NCBI GenBank assembly: GCA_900549665.1
Contig: URPH01000001.1
Location: forward strand, 186,001 to 250,000
Source: an uncultured Lachnospiraceae bacterium
Lineage (GTDB): Bacteria; Bacillota; Clostridia; Lachnospirales; Lachnospiraceae
Direction: 5' to 3'
DNA: 64,000 nucleotides
A program made the translations under genes and the position numbers. The first letter of the stretch is position 1. Every line of letters begins with the position of its first letter. Positions 8,073 to 16,036 of the stretch are shown here, piece after piece. The notes beneath the pieces are model-generated. The model saw only the letters and a program-made list of their open reading frames with translations. It did no database searches and was not told where the DNA came from.

Positions 8073-9522
8073 AGATTTCCTCCATATCCAGATATGATCT
8101 TAAGGTATCTGCAAGCTTATCGTATTGTTTTTCTTTCAGACTCCGGTAATCTTCCATCGTACCATCCAGACTGACACCCTTTATCATAGCTAACTGCCTG
8201 ATGATCGCAGAGGCAATTTCTCCCTTGTCAAAAATCCCATGTATATAGGTTCCATAGATATTGCGGGCACCCCCTGACACGACTACCGGAGCCGTAATAT
8301 CCTGCTTTGTCTGCGTCTCATAAGACCGTCCCATATGAATTTCATAGCCTTCATAGGAAAGGCCGCAAAGTCCCGGGAAAATTCCGTCTACATCCTGCAG
8401 CTTTCCCTTTACCTGACTGCGAATCTTCTGTTTATTAAGGACTGTAGAAATCTTTAAAAGCTCCATTCCGCGAATAAAACCGCCTTCTTCCACAGAATCG
8501 GGATCATCAATGGAATCTCCGAGCATCTGGTAGCCTCCGCAAATTCCCCATACCGGTGTCGAAGCAGCCTTTCTTTTGATCATGGCTTCCAGACCGTTTT
8601 GTCTCATCCACAAAAGATCTGCCATCGTATTTTTACTGCCCGGCAGAATGATCAGATCCGGATCGTGAAGCTTATCCGGCGAGGTCACGTAACGGACCGA
8701 TACCTCCTCCATCTGTTCAAAAACATTGAAATCGGTAAAATTGGAAATACGCGGATAATGTATGACAGCGATATCAATAAGACCTTCCTTCTGATTGGAA
8801 AAGCGGTCCGACAGACTGTCCTCATCCTCTAACGAAAGCTCCATATACGGCACGACACCGACTACAGGAACGTTCCCCTTATTTTCCAGCATTTCAATGC
8901 CGGGATCGAGAATGGTCTCATCGCCCCGGAATTTGTTGATGATCAGTCCCTTTACCCTTTCCTTTTCTTCCGGTTCTAACAGCATCAGTGTTCCAAGAAG
9001 CTGGGCAAAAACGCCGCCCCTGTCAATATCTCCGACTAAAAGCACCGGTGCATCCACGATCTGTGCCATTCCCATATTGACAATGTCCTGTTTTTTTAAA
9101 TTGATCTCAGCCGGACTTCCGGCTCCCTCGATGACAATGATATCCGCATATCGCTCCAATTCCCGGAATGCCTTTTCAATCTCCGGGATCAGTTCCTTTT
9201 TGTATGCAAAATATTCCCGTGCTCCCATATTTTTGTATACTTCTCCCTGTACAATGACCTGGGAGCCGGTATGACTGGTGGGTTTTAATAAAATGGGATT
9301 CATACATACCATCGGACGTATACCGGCCGCTTCTGCCTGCATTACCTGTGCTCTTCCCATTTCCAGTCCTTCTTTTGTGATATAGGAATTTAATGCCATA
9401 TTCTGTGATTTGAAGGGTGCCACCCGGTAACCGTCCTGCTTCATGATCCTGCAAAGACCTGCCACCAGCAGGCTTTTTCCTGCTCCGGACATCGTTCCCT
9501 GTATCATAATAACCTTTGCCAT
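8044..9522 (-). CDS. cbiP: Cobyric acid synthase CbiP (CobQ)
   Basis: Glutamine-dependent amidotransferase that amidates four side chains of adenosylcobyrinate a,c-diamide. 492 residues, the normal length. N-terminal ATPase domain of the dethiobiotin-synthetase type with P-loop GTMSGAGKS (9-17) and NMALNSY; C-terminal class I amidotransferase domain with nucleophile Cys in GICGGYQMLG and the His in YGTYIHGIFD. It is separated by only 3 bp from the upstream ATPase gene and overlaps cobT downstream. Confidence 0.95.
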   Translation of the reverse strand: MAKVIMIQGTMSGAGKSLLVAGLCRIMKQDGYRVAPFKSQNMALNSYITKEGLEMGRAQVMQAEAAGIRPMVCMNPILLKPTSHTGSQVIVQGEVYKNMGAREYFAYKKELIPEIEKAFRELERYADIIVIEGAGSPAEINLKKQDIVNMGMAQIVDAPVLLVGDIDRGGVFAQLLGTLMLLEPEEKERVKGLIINKFRGDETILDPGIEMLENKGNVPVVGVVPYMELSLEDEDSLSDRFSNQKEGLIDIAVIHYPRISNFTDFNVFEQMEEVSVRYVTSPDKLHDPDLIILPGSKNTMADLLWMRQNGLEAMIKRKAASTPVWGICGGYQMLGDSIDDPDSVEEGGFIRGMELLKISTVLNKQKIRSQVKGKLQDVDGIFPGLCGLSYEGYEIHMGRSYETQTKQDITAPVVVSGGARNIYGTYIHGIFDKGEIASAIIRQLAMIKGVSLDGTMEDYRSLKEKQYDKLADTLRSYLDMEEIYGMLRESRL

Positions 9523-9525
9523 CTC

Positions 9526-10623
9526 TTATCCTGCTTCCAATTTCTTTTGTTGTTTCGCATATTCATAAAGCTCTCTGTTAGCCGTATCCAGGCTGCCAAA
9601 ATGATCCCTGCAGCATATAACGGTAGAAACCTCATCTATTTTCTGTTTTGCCTGCACGATCAGAGCTTCATCCACCGGTTCAAAAGCCTTTGTAAAAAGT
9701 ACTTCTTTAGAAAGTGCCTGCGCCACCGGAAAATCCAGATCATTATCAGAAAGGATTCCTGTGATAAATGCTTTTCCTTCCCGCTGCAATCTGCGATAGC
9801 AGGCTCTTGCGCTGCCACCACCGCCAAGGACAAATACGTCTGCATCCTGTCTTACGGCCTGAAGCTCCATACTGCCGTTTTCTTCATCATAGCTTCCGGC
9901 TTCAATGGAAAAAAGCTTTTTGATATAGCCCTTCTGAAACACTTCCTCCGGTGTCCCGATCCGGTCAACACGCGCTCCGTCAATACACAGGATCCGGTCA
10001 GATATCCGTTCTGCAAGCTCCAGCTCATGTAAAGACATGATGACGGTCAGCCCTCTCTTGGTCCGAAGCTCCTGCAGGATGGACAAAAATTCCAGCTTGT
10101 AGCGCACATCGAGAAAGGATGTCGGTTCATCTAAGATAATGATTTCCGGCTGCTGGCAGATAGCCCTTGCTAACATCACCCTCTGTCTCTGTCCGTCACT
10201 GATCTTTGAAAAATCCTGATCACGGATCTCTACAAGATGCACCGCCTCCATTGCATCCCGTACCACTTCTTTATCCTTTTGGGACAAGATACCGAAATAC
10301 CCGGTATAAGGATAGCGTCCGGTTGCAACCACATCCTCACAGGTCATATATTCGCTTTTGATCTTTTCCGTAAAAACAACGGCCATTTTCTGTGACAGCG
10401 CTCCGTCAGAAATTTCAGTCATATTCTTTCCATCCAGAAAAACACTTCCCCCGACAAGCTCTAACTGTCTGGCAATACTCTTTAACACCGTTGATTTTCC
10501 GGCTCCGTTGGGACCGATCAGGGTCAGTATCTCACCCTTGGAAAGCTCAAGTGTAATATCATTTAATATGGCTTTTTTCTGATAACCGACACTCATCCTG
10601 TCAGTCTGAACATAGAAGCTCAT
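9526..10623 (-). CDS. btuD: Corrinoid/iron-type ABC importer ATPase with extra C-terminal domain
   Basis: 365 residues from the ATG at 10623; an in-frame GTG at 10662 is less likely because AAGGGG is well placed for the ATG. Walker A GPNGAGKST (37-45), signature ISDGQRQRV (141-149), Walker B IIILDEP (161-167) and H-loop His199 define a FecE/BtuD-type ATPase, which normally ends near residue 260. Here about 105 residues follow (261-365), beginning VFVLGGGGSARACYRRL, which looks like a Rossmann-like glycine-rich nucleotide or tetrapyrrole-binding module; I do not recognise it with certainty. Gene start is 2 bp after the permease stop. Substrate (corrinoid) is inferred from the riboswitch operon. 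Confidence 0.85.
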   Translation of the reverse strand: MSFYVQTDRMSVGYQKKAILNDITLELSKGEILTLIGPNGAGKSTVLKSIARQLELVGGSVFLDGKNMTEISDGALSQKMAVVFTEKIKSEYMTCEDVVATGRYPYTGYFGILSQKDKEVVRDAMEAVHLVEIRDQDFSKISDGQRQRVMLARAICQQPEIIILDEPTSFLDVRYKLEFLSILQELRTKRGLTVIMSLHELELAERISDRILCIDGARVDRIGTPEEVFQKGYIKKLFSIEAGSYDEENGSMELQAVRQDADVFVLGGGGSARACYRRLQREGKAFITGILSDNDLDFPVAQALSKEVLFTKAFEPVDEALIVQAKQKIDEVSTVICCRDHFGSLDTANRELYEYAKQQKKLEAG

Positions 10624-10625
10624 AT

Positions 10626-11645
10626 CTAACCCCTTTCCTTTCTGCGCTGTATCATGATCCACAAAACAACCGGTGCTCCAAAAATAGCTGTAACCGTACT
10701 GATACTGAGCTCTGTCGGTGCAAGAAGCATACGTGCAAGCAGATCACTGAACAGACAAAATACACTGCCTCCCAAAAAGCAGGCCGGGATCATGATAAGC
10801 GGTGTCTGGGTATGAAACAGTTTTTTCATCAGATGTGGTACTGCAATTCCCACAAACGATATCGGACCTGCAAAAGCAACAATACAGGCGGATAAAATAC
10901 TGGATAATAAGACGATAAGCACACGTAAGGTCCTTACATTGACTCCGGCATTCTGTGCATACACCTCACCCAGCTGATAGGCAGAAAGCGGCTTTGCAAG
11001 CAGTAAGACCATCATAAAGGTAATGCTGACAACCACGAGCATGACTTTTACATGATCCCATGTCATACCGGAAAAGCTTCCCTGTGACCAGTTGTGCAGA
11101 TTGACGATATCCGCATCATCGGCAAAGGTTACCACCAGCTCCGTGATGGCTGAACAGATATAGCCGATCATCACACCACTGACGATCAGCATGGACATAT
11201 TTTTTACTTTTTTGGAAATTAAGAGCACGAATCCCATAGATATCATGGCCCCCACAAAAGCAGCTATGATCATATCCGCATAAGAAACAGAAAGTGCACT
11301 TTTCATAAAAAATACCATAACAAGTGCCACGACCATCTTGGCTCCGGAGGAAATACCGAGCACAAACGGACCTGCGATCGGATTGTAAAAGAAGGTTTGC
11401 AAAAGGTAACCGGCAAGGGCTAAAGCCCCGCCCAATATCAGCACGGCGGCTGTACGCGGCATACGGATATCAAACAAAATACCGGCTGTTGTCGCATCCG
11501 TTTCATGCCCGGCAAACGCATGTAGTATATCCGTAAATGATATTGACACACTACCGATTCCGATATTTAACAGGACAAACACCACGACACCGATGCAAAG
11601 GAAACTATATGCAATTATATATCTCTGTTTTCTGTCCTCCCGCAT
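10626..11645 (-). CDS. btuC: FecCD/BtuC-family ABC permease
   Basis: 339-residue hydrophobic permease of the vitamin B12/iron-siderophore importer family. It shows the family pattern: DIRMPRTAAVLILGGALALAG near residue 60-80, FYNPIAGPFVLGISSGA, a central GWSQGSF-like NWSQGSFSG and the C-terminal FAGPISFVGIAVPHLMKK coupling region. AGGAGG lies ten bases before the ATG. It pairs with the adjacent ATPase and the lipoprotein binding protein. Corrinoid specificity is inferred from position in the B12-riboswitch operon; heme or siderophore cannot be excluded. A purine-rich 173-bp gap (11646-11818) without other signal separates it from the binding protein. Confidence 0.9.
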   Translation of the reverse strand: MREDRKQRYIIAYSFLCIGVVVFVLLNIGIGSVSISFTDILHAFAGHETDATTAGILFDIRMPRTAAVLILGGALALAGYLLQTFFYNPIAGPFVLGISSGAKMVVALVMVFFMKSALSVSYADMIIAAFVGAMISMGFVLLISKKVKNMSMLIVSGVMIGYICSAITELVVTFADDADIVNLHNWSQGSFSGMTWDHVKVMLVVVSITFMMVLLLAKPLSAYQLGEVYAQNAGVNVRTLRVLIVLLSSILSACIVAFAGPISFVGIAVPHLMKKLFHTQTPLIMIPACFLGGSVFCLFSDLLARMLLAPTELSISTVTAIFGAPVVLWIMIQRRKERG

Positions 11646-11818
11646 CCGGCTTCATCCTCCTGTCCGGTATCTTTCATCTTATATGTTTTCCGCATTTCCC
11701 ATATTTTGCGTCTTTTTATCTCTTCCGGTTTTTTATATCACGTGTCCGCTTTTATCTTTTGCCGTACTATATTCTTTACCTTTTTATCTTCTGTCTTTCT
11801 ATACCCTTAATCTTCTGT

Positions 11819-13066
11819 CTACCGGATTTTGAACAGATAGTGCATATCCTCCTCTGCCTCTCCGTTTAACATGGCATAAATATCTTCCATCATATACCCG
11901 ACCGACAGGGACTGCTGATACATATCATTGGTCGTGCACCACACATTCCCTTCCTGTACAGCCTTAAAATCTTTTAAAAGACTGCATTTTGCAAACAATT
12001 CATCCAGACTTTGCACGCCACCGTCAATCGAGCTGTTGTAAATCAGATAATCCGCATCTTTGGCTCCGTTGTAAAATTCCTCAACCTGCATATTAACTGT
12101 GGAACGCTTGGTATCTTCATCTACCAGATCCTGAAAAATGTAACTGCCGCCCGCCAGTTCGATCATCTTTGGTACATAATCATTGGTCCTTCGTACCTGC
12201 ACCAGTCCGTTGGAGGTTATAAAGAAAAACGCAACGGTCGGTCTTTCTTCCTGATCTGCCGTATCCTTTGGCATACGTTCCAATATCTCTACCTGCTTTT
12301 GAAAAATCTCATCTGCCACATCCTCTTTATCAAGCAGGGCTCCGAAAAATCTGACCCATTCCACTCTTCCAAGCGGATGTGATTCATAGCTCGAATACTC
12401 GATCATGACCGGTATACCAAAGTCATTGAGCTTCTCCACCACCTCCGGTGAATGGGATATCATCCGGTTTTCGATTGCCAGACTGCATCCGTCCGCTACC
12501 AGCATTTCATAATCCGGCTTGCTGTATTTTCCGGCGTATTTGATACTTCCATCTGCCATAGCCGCTCTGGCCTTGTCCAGATACCAGCCATCCTGCTTCT
12601 GTCCTGAAAAAGAAATTGCCGAAAGACCGTCCAGCTCACAAAAGGCATCCATGATGCCGGATGCAACCAGATAGATATCCTTAATGGGTCTTTGTAAGAT
12701 CACAATATCCGGATCCAGATCATCGGGAATTGCCTGATCTTTTGGTACAACCAGAAACTTTTTATCATCCATTTTAGTCGTCAGCATGATATATCCGTCT
12801 TTATAATAATCCACCTGAAAATTCTCGGCATACAAAAGCTCCATACTGCTTTCATACTGCAGACCGGTATGCTCCGGTTTTGCAGAATCTTTTTCTGCGC
12901 CCTCATTGGCTCCTGTATTTTCCTTCTGCTCTGCATCCTGTGGCAGGACAACGGCTGTCTGCGAATTTTCCGTGGAATCGGAAGAAGGACTGCCGCAGCC
13001 AGTAAGCCCAGACAGTCCTATTATCAACAGACATATGATCTTCATACATTTTTTTCTGATGTCCAT
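11819..13066 (-). CDS. btuF: Periplasmic-binding-protein-like lipoprotein (BtuF-like)
   Basis: 415 residues. Signal peptide with lipobox LTGC (Cys24), then a Ser/Asp/Glu-rich linker to about residue 65, then a helical-backbone class III binding protein domain with the usual VASGIMDAFCELDGLSAISFSG segment and ending in DIYAMLNGEAEEDMHYLFKIR. It is expected to be tethered outside the membrane and deliver ligand to the downstream permease/ATPase. Its place in a cobalamin-riboswitch operon makes corrinoids the best guess; a heme or metal-chelate ligand is possible given the neighbouring lipoproteins. Confidence 0.82.
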   Translation of the reverse strand: MDIRKKCMKIICLLIIGLSGLTGCGSPSSDSTENSQTAVVLPQDAEQKENTGANEGAEKDSAKPEHTGLQYESSMELLYAENFQVDYYKDGYIMLTTKMDDKKFLVVPKDQAIPDDLDPDIVILQRPIKDIYLVASGIMDAFCELDGLSAISFSGQKQDGWYLDKARAAMADGSIKYAGKYSKPDYEMLVADGCSLAIENRMISHSPEVVEKLNDFGIPVMIEYSSYESHPLGRVEWVRFFGALLDKEDVADEIFQKQVEILERMPKDTADQEERPTVAFFFITSNGLVQVRRTNDYVPKMIELAGGSYIFQDLVDEDTKRSTVNMQVEEFYNGAKDADYLIYNSSIDGGVQSLDELFAKCSLLKDFKAVQEGNVWCTTNDMYQQSLSVGYMMEDIYAMLNGEAEEDMHYLFKIR

Positions 13067-13101
13067 TATAACTTTCCTTTATGCACCGTATTGATGGTTT
13101 C

Positions 13102-14022
13102 CTATTGTGCCTCTTTCATGGTGTCTGCATGAAAGGTAAGTGTATATTCGATTTCATGTGGTTTACTCATTGCTACGGTATCCCCGATCACATCCATCGG
13201 CTCATCCAGTTTGGAAACCGGAATTTCAAAAACGGAATTGCCATCTGTATTGACCGGCAGATACTTTTCACCGTCTACCAGCATGTAATCATAATTGGGA
13301 CTGCTCCACTCTACGGTTGCAATCATCTCACCATTTGTTACCGTAAGTGTTGCCGGCGAAGAAATATTAGCCTTCCCGCTGCCTCCGGCAAAGTCAAGCT
13401 CGATGGTATAGGTACCGTCTTCTACAGCTGCAGGCTCTGCATTCTGTGAGTCATCTGTAGCGGAAGCTTCGGAATCTGCCGGCTGGGGATTGGAAACCTG
13501 AACCTTGTGATCGTACCATTTTCCCTTTGTTCCGATCAAAGCAACATCAAATTCCTCATCCAATGCCGGAACCGGTACATCAAATCCATATACCTCTTCC
13601 GTTGTTCCATCGGCATAGTCCACGGTATCAACGGTGGGCTCGATCAATTCTGCACCATCCTTTTGTGCATCTATGGCAAGACCATAATACAGATTTACGA
13701 TCTTCTTGGATCCAAGAGAAATGTGGATCGTCATTTTTCCGTCTTTGACTGTCAGTGTGCCTTTTCCGTCGCAGGCTTCATTGACATGGAACATGGAGCT
13801 GTCGGTATCAAAATCCGCTGTATAAATGCCATCCTCCAGCGGACATTCCGCATTGTCTCCGGATACGACAGTCTCCTCTGCCTTGGTACCGGCTTCTGAT
13901 ACAGCAGTCTCTTCAACGCCTGCAGGTGCTTCCACATCAGCCTGTTTCGTCTGATTGGAACATCCAAAAAGCATTGCGCATAATAATAAGCTACCACTAA
14001 GAATTGCAACTCTTTTTTTCAT
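13102..14022 (-). CDS. Two-domain surface lipoprotein, possibly NEAT-like
   Basis: 306 residues. Lipobox LFGC (Cys21), acidic linker, then two similar beta-rich domains: about 62-180 starting DGIYTADFD and about 199-300 starting DGTYTIELD. Both have a GKM/GEM turn followed by a strand, a tyrosine-containing segment (NLYYG; NYDYMLVDGEKY) and a V-P-V/I-P-V-x-x-L-D-E strand. This layout recalls NEAT or Fe-transport-associated heme-binding domains, but I cannot confirm the family. Gene order (between lipoprotein CbiK and BtuF) suggests capture of a tetrapyrrole or corrinoid at the surface. No cytoplasmic role is plausible. Confidence 0.6.
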   Translation of the reverse strand: MKKRVAILSGSLLLCAMLFGCSNQTKQADVEAPAGVEETAVSEAGTKAEETVVSGDNAECPLEDGIYTADFDTDSSMFHVNEACDGKGTLTVKDGKMTIHISLGSKKIVNLYYGLAIDAQKDGAELIEPTVDTVDYADGTTEEVYGFDVPVPALDEEFDVALIGTKGKWYDHKVQVSNPQPADSEASATDDSQNAEPAAVEDGTYTIELDFAGGSGKANISSPATLTVTNGEMIATVEWSSPNYDYMLVDGEKYLPVNTDGNSVFEIPVSKLDEPMDVIGDTVAMSKPHEIEYTLTFHADTMKEAQ

Positions 14023-14035
14023 CTTTTCTCCTCAT

Positions 14036-14070
14036 ACATCCGGTATCCCTGAAAAAAGAATACCGGATGT
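14036..14070 (-). other. Strong intercistronic hairpin between cbiK and the next lipoprotein gene
   Basis: Perfect 11-bp inverted repeat ACATCCGGTAT / ATACCGGATGT with a 13-base loop. There is no T-tract after the 3' arm on the coding strand, so it is more likely an RNA-stabilising or processing hairpin than a terminator. It would protect the 3' end of the cbiK message or change expression relative to downstream genes. Confidence 0.7.
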
Positions 14071-14104
14071 CCTTAATACCTGAATATATTTTGTCTCAGA
14101 GCAA

Positions 14105-15349
14105 TTACTCCATAACAGCTTTTGTATGAGCTACATACAACTGCTGGATGGCATCAATTTCACCAAGACCTTTGATCTGTGTATCAACACTGTCAAATGC
14201 ACCGGATGCCTCAAACATGCTCAGCCATGAATCGTCATCAGAGCCTGCCATATCATTGTTGGCATGATCTCCGGCAACAACCATCAGAGGGCGAAGTACA
14301 ACATGTTTGTAACCTGCTTCCTTTACAGCTTCAATAACTGCTTCACAGGATGTTTCTTCGGGTTCACCCTCTACCGTACCGATAAATACATTGTTGTAGG
14401 AAAGATCCTTCATCTGTGACTGCATCTGGCTGTAAGTAACCTTTGCAGCGTGGGAAGTACCATGACCCATAAATACAAATGCCACACCTGCTTCATCGGC
14501 AGCTTCAATGCTGTCATAACCAGCATCCTTTACAGCTTCGGCTGTCAGGGCTTCTGCTACTGCTTTTTTGTCGGCATTGATCACTGTGGCATCATCTCCG
14601 ACCTCACCAAGTAAAGGCTCAGCTACTTTTACAGTTTCAAATTTGTCTTCATATGCACTTACTGCATCCATCAGCTCGTCATATTCAGCACCATGCATCA
14701 GATGTGTAGGCTGTACGATCAGATTTTTAACACCATTGTCAACAGCGCGGTCAAGTGCCTGCTCTACGTTGTCAATGCATTCTCCGTCTCTTGCCTGTAC
14801 ATGGTTGATAATGATCTGTGCCGTAAATGCTCTTCTGACAGACCAGTCGGGATAAGCTTCTGCGATGGCATCTTCAATGCCTTTGATATCTGCTACACGG
14901 CTGTCATTGAAGGAAGTTCCGAAGCTGACAACTAAAATTTCATTGTCACCGATCTCATCCTGGTTGCGTGCATCATCCTTGGATGCATCACCGGTATCTC
15001 TGCCAAAATAATCGGGATCTGCATTTTCGCCTTCTACCAGTTCCTTCTGTGCGTCTGTTAAAGCATCCCATGCTGCTTTTGCTTCTTCGCACTGCTTGTC
15101 TGTTTCATCCGTTCTTTCCTGAACATAAATAGCATCGATAAGTGCTGCTACGTTATCAGCTGCTGCCTGATCAGCATCCTCAGAGTTTTCAGATTCTGTT
15201 TCTTCCTCTGCTGCATCCTCTGTTGCTTCTTCTGCTACAGTTTCTTCAGCTGCAGTATCTGTTGCAGCTTCCTCTTTGCTTCCACATGCTGTTAATGAAA
15301 CAGCACCCATCATGGAAATCATCAATAATGTTACGACTTTCTTTTTCAT
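14105..15349 (-). CDS. cbiK: Sirohydrochlorin cobaltochelatase CbiK, predicted surface lipoprotein
   Basis: 414 residues. The class II chelatase domain runs from about 137: ILVVSFGTSF, active-site His in QPTHLMHGAEYDEL and His in FMGHGTSHAAKVTY, ending HTKAVME; these are the metal-binding histidines known in CbiK. In front of it lie a signal peptide with lipobox LTAC (Cys22), an acidic Ala/Glu/Thr linker (24-60) and a helical module with AWDALTDAQKELV (93-105), common in Firmicute surface proteins. AAGGAGG just upstream fixes the ATG at 15349; an earlier in-frame ATG (15424) lies inside the leader. CbiK is normally cytosolic, so membrane anchoring is odd. First gene of the B12-riboswitch operon. 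Confidence 0.9.
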   Translation of the reverse strand: MKKKVVTLLMISMMGAVSLTACGSKEEAATDTAAEETVAEEATEDAAEEETESENSEDADQAAADNVAALIDAIYVQERTDETDKQCEEAKAAWDALTDAQKELVEGENADPDYFGRDTGDASKDDARNQDEIGDNEILVVSFGTSFNDSRVADIKGIEDAIAEAYPDWSVRRAFTAQIIINHVQARDGECIDNVEQALDRAVDNGVKNLIVQPTHLMHGAEYDELMDAVSAYEDKFETVKVAEPLLGEVGDDATVINADKKAVAEALTAEAVKDAGYDSIEAADEAGVAFVFMGHGTSHAAKVTYSQMQSQMKDLSYNNVFIGTVEGEPEETSCEAVIEAVKEAGYKHVVLRPLMVVAGDHANNDMAGSDDDSWLSMFEASGAFDSVDTQIKGLGEIDAIQQLYVAHTKAVME

Positions 15350-15428
15350 TGCTCCTCCTTCGGCAGCTTTCCTGCCATTGTAATTTGTCATGATATTGAA
15401 TAAAACAAAAACAATTCTAAACATGAAT

Positions 15429-15459
15429 AAAAAAACCCTTCGCCTATACAGGAAAAGAG
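15429..15459 (-). terminator. Rho-independent terminator in the cobalamin leader (expression platform)
   Basis: On the minus strand a hairpin with arms CTCTTTTCC / GGCGAAGGG (with wobble pairs and one mismatch) around a TGTATA loop is followed directly by seven T residues. It sits about 90 nt after the B12 box and before the cbiK start, the expected place for a premature terminator controlled by the riboswitch. Confidence 0.65.
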
Positions 15460-15542
15460 TTTGTACACAAAAAAGAAAGCAATAAAAAATGCATCCTCAT
15501 ACGTACAACCAATTTTACTCGTGGTCTGAAACAACTGTTTCT

Positions 15543-15714
15543 GTACAGCATTCAGGCAGGTCTCCCGGCTTAAAGATCTTCGCATCGGCCATCTTCCCAG
15601 TTTCCCAGTGATATATATGCCTAAGCTCCCTGATTACGGTGACGAGTTCGTACAGGATTTGCACCTGTTTCCCTTTTCACCAGAGCCAATTAATAATTGC
15701 TCTGACACCTGACT
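15543..15714 (-). promoter_or_regulatory. Cobalamin riboswitch
   Basis: The minus strand carries the B12 box AGCCGGGAGACCTGCCTG (complement at 15553-15570), matching the known consensus. Upstream are the typical core pieces GGTGAAAAGGGAAACAGGTG and GATTACGGTGACGA-type complement segments that form the central junction. It lies between a sigma-A promoter and cbiK and should shut off the operon when adenosylcobalamin or a related corrinoid is abundant, through the terminator at 15429-15459. Confidence 0.93.
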
Positions 15715-15735
15715 ACTCTGTATTCAATTCGACTT

Positions 15736-15764
15736 ACTATATCATATTTCTGTTTTTTATTCAA
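15736..15764 (-). promoter_or_regulatory. Sigma-A promoter of the cobalamin operon
   Basis: Minus-strand -35 TTGAAT (15759-15764), exact 17-bp spacer and -10 TATAGT (15736-15741). Transcription should begin near 15729, just before the riboswitch. Confidence 0.75.
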
Positions 15765-15790
15765 CTTATAAAATAAAATCACGATACAGC

Positions 15791-15818
15791 AAAAACCCCG
15801 ATATAAAATCGGGGTTTT
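15791..15818 (-). terminator. Bidirectional terminator downstream of the pfkB-type gene
   Basis: AAAACCCCGAT / ATCGGGGTTTT inverted repeat with a short AT loop and T-runs on both strands. It closes the pfkB-type transcript and insulates the cobalamin promoter. Between it and the pfkB-type stop (15819-16036) I see only a run of eight G (15835-15842) and a small 7-bp inverted repeat, no gene. Confidence 0.85.
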
Positions 15819-16036
15819 CACTGAATTCTTATGAGGGGGGGGAGATAGTGATTTGTGTCTCAACTATCTTGATACCTACTATACAAGTAAAATGTGTCCA
15901 TTTTGTGATTAAACTATGAAAAAAAATGAAACTTTCTTAATGATTTCTTTCATTTATCTAACAAATTCCGAAATATTACCTTATCCGTGGGGTTTTGTTT
16001 TTCTCTGCCCCTGTTTGTGGCTCTGATTCCATTTCA

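Noticed and set aside
15388..15585. 65-codon minus-strand frame upstream of cbiK
   Set aside because: It covers the riboswitch and its terminator, so it is leader RNA rather than a leader peptide; no good ribosome site.
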